64,000 bases of DNA, from NCBI GenBank assembly GCA_001299455.1, contig CYUK01000003.1, positions 1,364,001-1,428,000 of the forward strand, written 5' to 3'. A program made the translations under genes and the position numbers. The notes under the pieces were generated by a model, which had not been told where the DNA came from, searched no databases, and worked only from the letters and a program-made list of their open reading frames with translations. This DNA comes from Clostridiales bacterium SIT11. Lineage in GTDB: Bacteria; Bacillota; Clostridia; Tissierellales; Peptoniphilaceae. Numbering within the stretch: the stretch's first letter is position 1; each line of letters begins with the position of its first letter. Shown here one piece after another: positions 60,423 to 64,000 of the stretch.

Positions 60423-61407
60423 GATTTTCTTCAATGGGCTTTTGGATGAGCTTTTCATCGGCAAGCCACTTGTAAAAGTTGTTCCAGCGGGCAGGGTCAA
60501 TATAGCCAAATTGCTTGGCATCCCCTTGGTAGCGACTGGCCAACCATTTTTGAGATTCTAAGACCAGGTCCTTATCCAGTTCTGGATTGGCCTTACATAG
60601 GATGTCGGCGGCTTCTTCAGGATGTTCCATGGCATATTCATAGCCCTTGACTGTGGCCTTGACAAAGGCCTTAACCTTGTCTGGATTTTTTTCAATAAGT
60701 TGGTTGTTGGAAATTAAAACAGGACTGTAGTAGTCAAAAGTGGGGTTGATGTCAATAAAGGAAAAGTAGTTGGTGTCTACATTCTTGACCTTAGCGGCAA
60801 TCCCGTCCCAGGCGTAGTAGATCCAAACTGTGTCAATATTACTTTGGATGGCAGACACAGCGTCTGTAGCTGTAGAGGGAATTATTTCCAGCTTGCTAGG
60901 GTCTCCGCCGTCCTTGGCGATGACATTTTTAATAATGGCCTGTTCAATGGGGTTATCCCAGCTGGCGTAGTTGTGGCCTTCCATATCCTTGGGCCGGGTA
61001 ATATTTTTGTCCTTCATGGAAATAATTCCTGAAGTGTTGTGGTCAATAATGGCACAGACAGATTGGATGGGAAGGGGGTTGTCATTGGAAAAAGCAGCGG
61101 CTAAAACATCTTGGAAGGAAATTCCAAAGTCTGCCTTTCCAGAGGCAACCAGGGCTTCAGCCCCATCTTCCGGGGGTTGGATAATGGAGAGATTTAAGCC
61201 TTCATCTGCATAGTAGCCTTTTTCTTGGGCCACATAAATGCCGGTGTGGTTGGTATTTGGAGTCCAGTCTAAGACAAATTGGACATCTTCCAAGTCCTTG
61301 CCTTCTTGGCTGGCGCCAGCTTCTTTCGTACTGTTATTTCCTCCTTGGCAGCTGGTTAAAACAAGAGCTGCAAAAAGTAAAAGAAGGAGACCTTTAAATT
61401 TTTTCAT
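60382..61407 (-). CDS. thiY: Pyrimidine-precursor-binding lipoprotein (ThiY/NMT1-like)
   Basis: A 341-residue lipoprotein with signal peptide and lipobox LTSC (Cys about 20). The NMT1/THI5-like domain starts with FVLDWTPNTNHTGIYVAQEK and includes ADFGISFQDVLAAAF and YYAWDGIAAK, as in ThiY proteins that bind formylaminopyrimidine or HMP. Start ATG 61407 has AAAGGAAG upstream and overlaps the permease gene by 14 bp. The TPP riboswitch on the operon confirms a thiamine role. Confidence 0.92.
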   Translation of the reverse strand: MKKFKGLLLLLFAALVLTSCQGGNNSTKEAGASQEGKDLEDVQFVLDWTPNTNHTGIYVAQEKGYYADEGLNLSIIQPPEDGAEALVASGKADFGISFQDVLAAAFSNDNPLPIQSVCAIIDHNTSGIISMKDKNITRPKDMEGHNYASWDNPIEQAIIKNVIAKDGGDPSKLEIIPSTATDAVSAIQSNIDTVWIYYAWDGIAAKVKNVDTNYFSFIDINPTFDYYSPVLISNNQLIEKNPDKVKAFVKATVKGYEYAMEHPEEAADILCKANPELDKDLVLESQKWLASRYQGDAKQFGYIDPARWNNFYKWLADEKLIQKPIEENHGFTNDFLPKENS

Positions 61408-62167
61408 GCGAACTTCCTTTCTTCCAGGGCATTGTCTTTTTCTCTAAGGCTTGTACCAGAACTAAAAAAAGGTAGGAAATCAGAGAAATAAAGACAATGA
61501 CAGCAAACATCTTATCAAAAGAATAGGATTTTTTTACCTTGGTCATATAAACTCCTAGGCCGGCATAACCTCCCAGCCATTCAGCAATCACGGCCCCTAC
61601 AATGGCATAGGAGGTAGAAATTTTCAGGCCGGAAAAAAAGGAGGATAGGCTCATCGGCCACTTAATATAGTGAAAAATTTCCCAGTGGCTGGCTCCCATG
61701 GCCCGTAAAAGCTGGGTAGCATCTTGGTCGGCCCGTTGAAAACCCTCATAGAGGTTCATGGCAATGGGAAAGAAGGTGACAATGACAACTAGGGTCACCT
61801 TAGGAGCCATTCCATAGCCCATCCAAAGGACCAAAAGGGGTGCGATGGCCACAGTGGGAACGGTTTGGGTTAAGACCAAGAGAGGGTAGAGGGCGTCTCG
61901 AACTAGGCGGAACCGGTCCATTAAAAGAGCCGAGAGAAAGCCTAGACTGACCCCAATTCCCAAGCCTAAAAAAGCCTCCGTCAAGGTCATTTTCAGGTGG
62001 TTTAGGAGAAGAAGGCGGTCGGTCCAAAAGACCTTTAAAACGGCTCCTGGTGTAGGGAGCATAAAGGGAGGCACCCATTCAAAATATGTGACTAGGTACC
62101 AGAGAACTAGGACCAGGCCTAGGGCCACAAAGGGAATGACCTTATTGGTATTTTCCGATTTTTTCAT
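61394..62167 (-). CDS. thiX: ABC transporter permease (ThiX-like)
   Basis: A 257-residue permease with about six helices and the EAA loop (MGASHWEIFHYIKWPMSLSS). N-terminus MKKSENTNKVIPFVALGLVL. The ATG at 62167 (TTG just before) lies within the end of the DUF77 gene, so translation is coupled. It pairs with ThiY and ThiZ to import the pyrimidine moiety used by thiD/thiE at 38-40 kb. Confidence 0.91.
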   Translation of the reverse strand: MKKSENTNKVIPFVALGLVLVLWYLVTYFEWVPPFMLPTPGAVLKVFWTDRLLLLNHLKMTLTEAFLGLGIGVSLGFLSALLMDRFRLVRDALYPLLVLTQTVPTVAIAPLLVLWMGYGMAPKVTLVVIVTFFPIAMNLYEGFQRADQDATQLLRAMGASHWEIFHYIKWPMSLSSFFSGLKISTSYAIVGAVIAEWLGGYAGLGVYMTKVKKSYSFDKMFAVIVFISLISYLFLVLVQALEKKTMPWKKGSSHEKI

Positions 62168-62435
62168 CAATAGTTAAGAGGTCGCCCTTGGGATTGTAAA
62201 AAATCTTCACATAGGACTTGACGGATTGGGCCCCTTCCTTGGCACAGATTAATTGGGCATTTTTAATAATTTCCATAAGCTGGTCATAGCTTCCTTCAAC
62301 AGTTGTTTCCAAGGGTCCCACTACATAGTGGAGTCCCGTACTTTGAATATAGGCAATCACAGCATCTACAATCCGAAGAAGGTCTTCTTCGCTGGCTGTG
62401 ACAGGTAAAACTTGAATGGCAATTGTTGTATCCAT
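62142..62435 (-). CDS. Thiamine-binding DUF77 protein (MTH1187/YkoF-like)
   Basis: A 97-residue cytosolic protein of the DUF77/MTH1187 family (VGPLETTVEGSYDQLMEIIK), whose relative YkoF binds thiamine or HMP. Start ATG at 62435 has GAAAGGAG seven bases upstream. It is first in the TPP-riboswitch operon and overlaps the permease gene. A role in holding or sensing the imported pyrimidine is inferred. Confidence 0.88.
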   Translation of the reverse strand: MDTTIAIQVLPVTASEEDLLRIVDAVIAYIQSTGLHYVVGPLETTVEGSYDQLMEIIKNAQLICAKEGAQSVKSYVKIFYNPKGDLLTIDEKIGKYQ

Positions 62436-62459
62436 AAAAACTCCTTTCAAAAATAAATA

Positions 62460-62566
62460 AAAAAGACTCCTGCCTTGGCAGAAGTCCTAATTCCCTACGC
62501 TGGTATTATCCAGACAGGTTCTATGGGTTTGGTATAAAACCATCTCAGCAAAAGCACCCCTGCAGA
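62460..62566 (-). ncRNA. TPP riboswitch with terminator
   Basis: On the minus strand GGGGTGCTTTTGCTGAGATG, then ACCCATAGAACCTGTCTGG and ATACCAGCGTAGGGAA, all hallmark TPP (thi-box) elements. It is followed by a terminator stem GACTTCTGCC/GGCAGGAGTC with TTTTTT (62460-62490). TPP should stop transcription of the pyrimidine importer operon. Confidence 0.96.
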
Positions 62567-62617
62567 TTTATTGTAAATGTTTTTCAAAAAAGGGTCAAGG
62601 AGGGCTTTCTATAGTTT

Positions 62618-63931
62618 TTAAAAGAAGGCCTTGTAAATGGCTTGGATGGCCGGGTCAAAGTCATCCGTATCAATTCCTACAATAATATTTAACTCACTGG
62701 ACCCTTGGGTGATCATTTGAATGTTAATCTTAGCTTGGGCCAGGGCCGTAAAGAGTTTGGCCGAGGTACCAATATGGTTTTTCATGTTTTGCCCTACAAC
62801 AGCAATCAGAGAAATATTGGAAACAAAGTGGACCCGGTCAGGATTACAGAGGGTTTTAATTTCACTAATAACTCGGGATTTTTTTCCTTGAAGGTCGTCA
62901 TCCTTGACAATCAAAGAAAGAGAGTCAATAGAAGAAGGAATGTGTTCCACATAAATATCGTTGGCTTCCAAGATGGAAAAGACCTTCCGGTGGAAGCTCA
63001 AGTCCCGGTTCATGCGAATTTTTTCAATATTAATAACCGAAAATCCTTGGCGACCGGCAATCCCTGTAATTTCTGAAGTTCCCTTGACATTTTTACTTTG
63101 GGGGACAATGCGCGTTCCCAGGTCTTCCGGGGCATTGGTGTTTTTAATGGCAATGGGAATCCCTTGGCTAATGACAGGGAAGATGGCTTCGTCGTGGAGG
63201 ATGGAAGCCCCCATATAGGAAAGTTCCCGAAGTTCCGCATAGGAAATTTCTTCAATATGGTTGGGATTTTTAATGAGCTTGGGGTCTGCAGCTAAAAAAC
63301 CAGAGACATCCGTCCAGTTTTCATAGAGATCAGCCCCCACTCCTCGGGCCACAATGGCGCCGGAAAGGTCCCCTCCTCCCCGGGAGAAGGTGGTAATTTC
63401 TCCATTTTTCAAGGCCCCATAAAAGCCGGGAATCACAGCCTGGTCATAGGTTTCCCTAATTTTCCCCAGGGCCTTGTAAGTTTTTTCTTCATCTAAGACA
63501 TGGGGTTTTTTAAAAATCATGACATCCTTGGCATCTACAAAAGGAATGTCTAGGTACTTGGACAGGAGGATGCCATTTAAATATTCTCCCCGGCTGGAAA
63601 TATAGTCCCGGCTGGCCTTGTTTTTAATGGACTCTTCAATTTCATCAAAATAAGGGTCCAGGTCCAGGTCCAGGTTGATTTCCTGGCAAATCCTGGAATA
63701 CCGGTCCTTGAACATGGAAAAGACATCATTATAAGAAATCCCATGGCTAGACAGGTCATAGAGGAGGTAGAGAAGGTCAGTAATTTTTGTATCCTCCTTG
63801 GACTCCTTACCTGGAGCTGAGGGAACAATGTACTTTTTACTAGGATCATTTTTTATAATCTCATAAACTTTTTTAAATTGGCTGCCATTGGCGAGGCTGG
63901 TGCCACCAAATTTTGCTACAGTGATGGACAA
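62618..63931 (-). CDS. lysC: Aspartate kinase
   Basis: A 437-residue monofunctional aspartokinase: N-terminal VAKFGGTSLANGSQFKK, Ser/Asp-rich substrate motif STRGEYLNG-type (ISSRGEYLNGILLSKYL), FSRGGGDLSGAIVARGVGAD, and two C-terminal ACT domains (about 290-437, with VVGQNMKNHIGTSAKLFTAL). It phosphorylates aspartate for Lys/Thr/Met and diaminopimelate. The TTG start at 63931 has AAAGGAGA eight bases upstream. It stands alone; TATAAT on the minus strand lies at 63982-63977. Confidence 0.93.
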   Translation of the reverse strand: MSITVAKFGGTSLANGSQFKKVYEIIKNDPSKKYIVPSAPGKESKEDTKITDLLYLLYDLSSHGISYNDVFSMFKDRYSRICQEINLDLDLDPYFDEIEESIKNKASRDYISSRGEYLNGILLSKYLDIPFVDAKDVMIFKKPHVLDEEKTYKALGKIRETYDQAVIPGFYGALKNGEITTFSRGGGDLSGAIVARGVGADLYENWTDVSGFLAADPKLIKNPNHIEEISYAELRELSYMGASILHDEAIFPVISQGIPIAIKNTNAPEDLGTRIVPQSKNVKGTSEITGIAGRQGFSVINIEKIRMNRDLSFHRKVFSILEANDIYVEHIPSSIDSLSLIVKDDDLQGKKSRVISEIKTLCNPDRVHFVSNISLIAVVGQNMKNHIGTSAKLFTALAQAKINIQMITQGSSELNIIVGIDTDDFDPAIQAIYKAFF

Positions 63932-63976
63932 GTTGGGATCTCCTTTCCTACAGTAAATGAATAAATAGTATTCTTC

Positions 63977-63982
63977 TATTAT
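63977..63982 (-). promoter_or_regulatory. -10 element of lysC promoter
   Basis: ATTATA on the plus strand reads TATAAT on the minus strand, 46 bases before the lysC start. The -35 lies at the window edge and cannot be judged. Confidence 0.5.
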
Positions 63983-64000
63983 AGCTAATTCCCCAATGTT

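Overview
The window looks like the chromosome of a low-GC, Gram-positive, probably anaerobic Firmicute. It has Shine-Dalgarno sites of the AAGGAGG type, TTGACA/TATAAT promoters, class C sortases with IPxTG pilins, SLH-anchored surface proteins, a hybrid-cluster protein, the long Bacillus/Clostridium-type SRP RNA, a serine T-box, and cobalamin, TPP and yybP-ykoY riboswitches. The set would suit a host-associated Tissierellia/Peptoniphilaceae-like organism, but that placement is inference; no rRNA or marker tree is available here.

Layout. 1-5.4 kb: a pilus island with a backbone pilin, a second Cna-B pilin, a hairpin, and three overlapping class C sortases. 5.5-6.9 kb: a CNNM/CorC-like CBS protein. 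6.9-31.1 kb: the main point of interest, a roughly 24-kb corrinoid-related locus with three cobalamin riboswitches. It encodes secreted or SLH-anchored proteins built from an alpha/alpha-barrel (prenyltransferase-like) module and/or DUF4430 modules, the two halves of animal intrinsic factor/transcobalamin. Two DUF4430 proteins are membrane-anchored. One tightly packed operon (21.7-31.1 kb) joins EcfT, a fused EcfA-EcfA', two of these surface proteins, a NifH-NifD fusion, a NifK-like protein and an ECF S component. The reading proposed here is capture of corrinoid at the surface, hand-over to an ECF importer, and cytosolic processing by a nitrogenase-like tetrapyrrole reductase.

31-35.6 kb: hcp, two small membrane proteins, a Crp/Fnr-type regulator and a MATE exporter; a palindrome at about -41.5 of the hcp promoter fits control by that regulator. 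35.7-38.3 kb: a phosphodiester-glycosidase-like secreted protein and a coiled-coil protein. 38.4-40.4 kb: thiE-HAD-thiD. 40.5-41.6 kb: two secreted-protein genes, the second broken by a 47-bp tandem duplication. 41.6-43.2 kb: T-box and serS. 43.2-46.1 kb: yybP-ykoY riboswitch and a P-type ATPase, probably a Mn/Ca exporter. 46.3-49.2 kb: trkA-trkH. 49.3-51 kb: uppP and a ZIP transporter. 51-52.8 kb: SRP RNA, tRNA-Ser, a TetR regulator and a LysR remnant.

52.8-57.8 kb is visibly more AT-rich and looks acquired. It holds a PLDc_N/ABC/permease cassette with an XRE regulator, and an AAA/DUF4143 protein behind short direct repeats. 57.9-59.6 kb: a UPF0126 channel and birA. 59.6-62.6 kb, minus strand: a TPP-riboswitch operon encoding a thiamine-binding DUF77 protein and a ThiXYZ-type pyrimidine importer, which complements thiE/thiD. 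The right edge carries an aspartate kinase.
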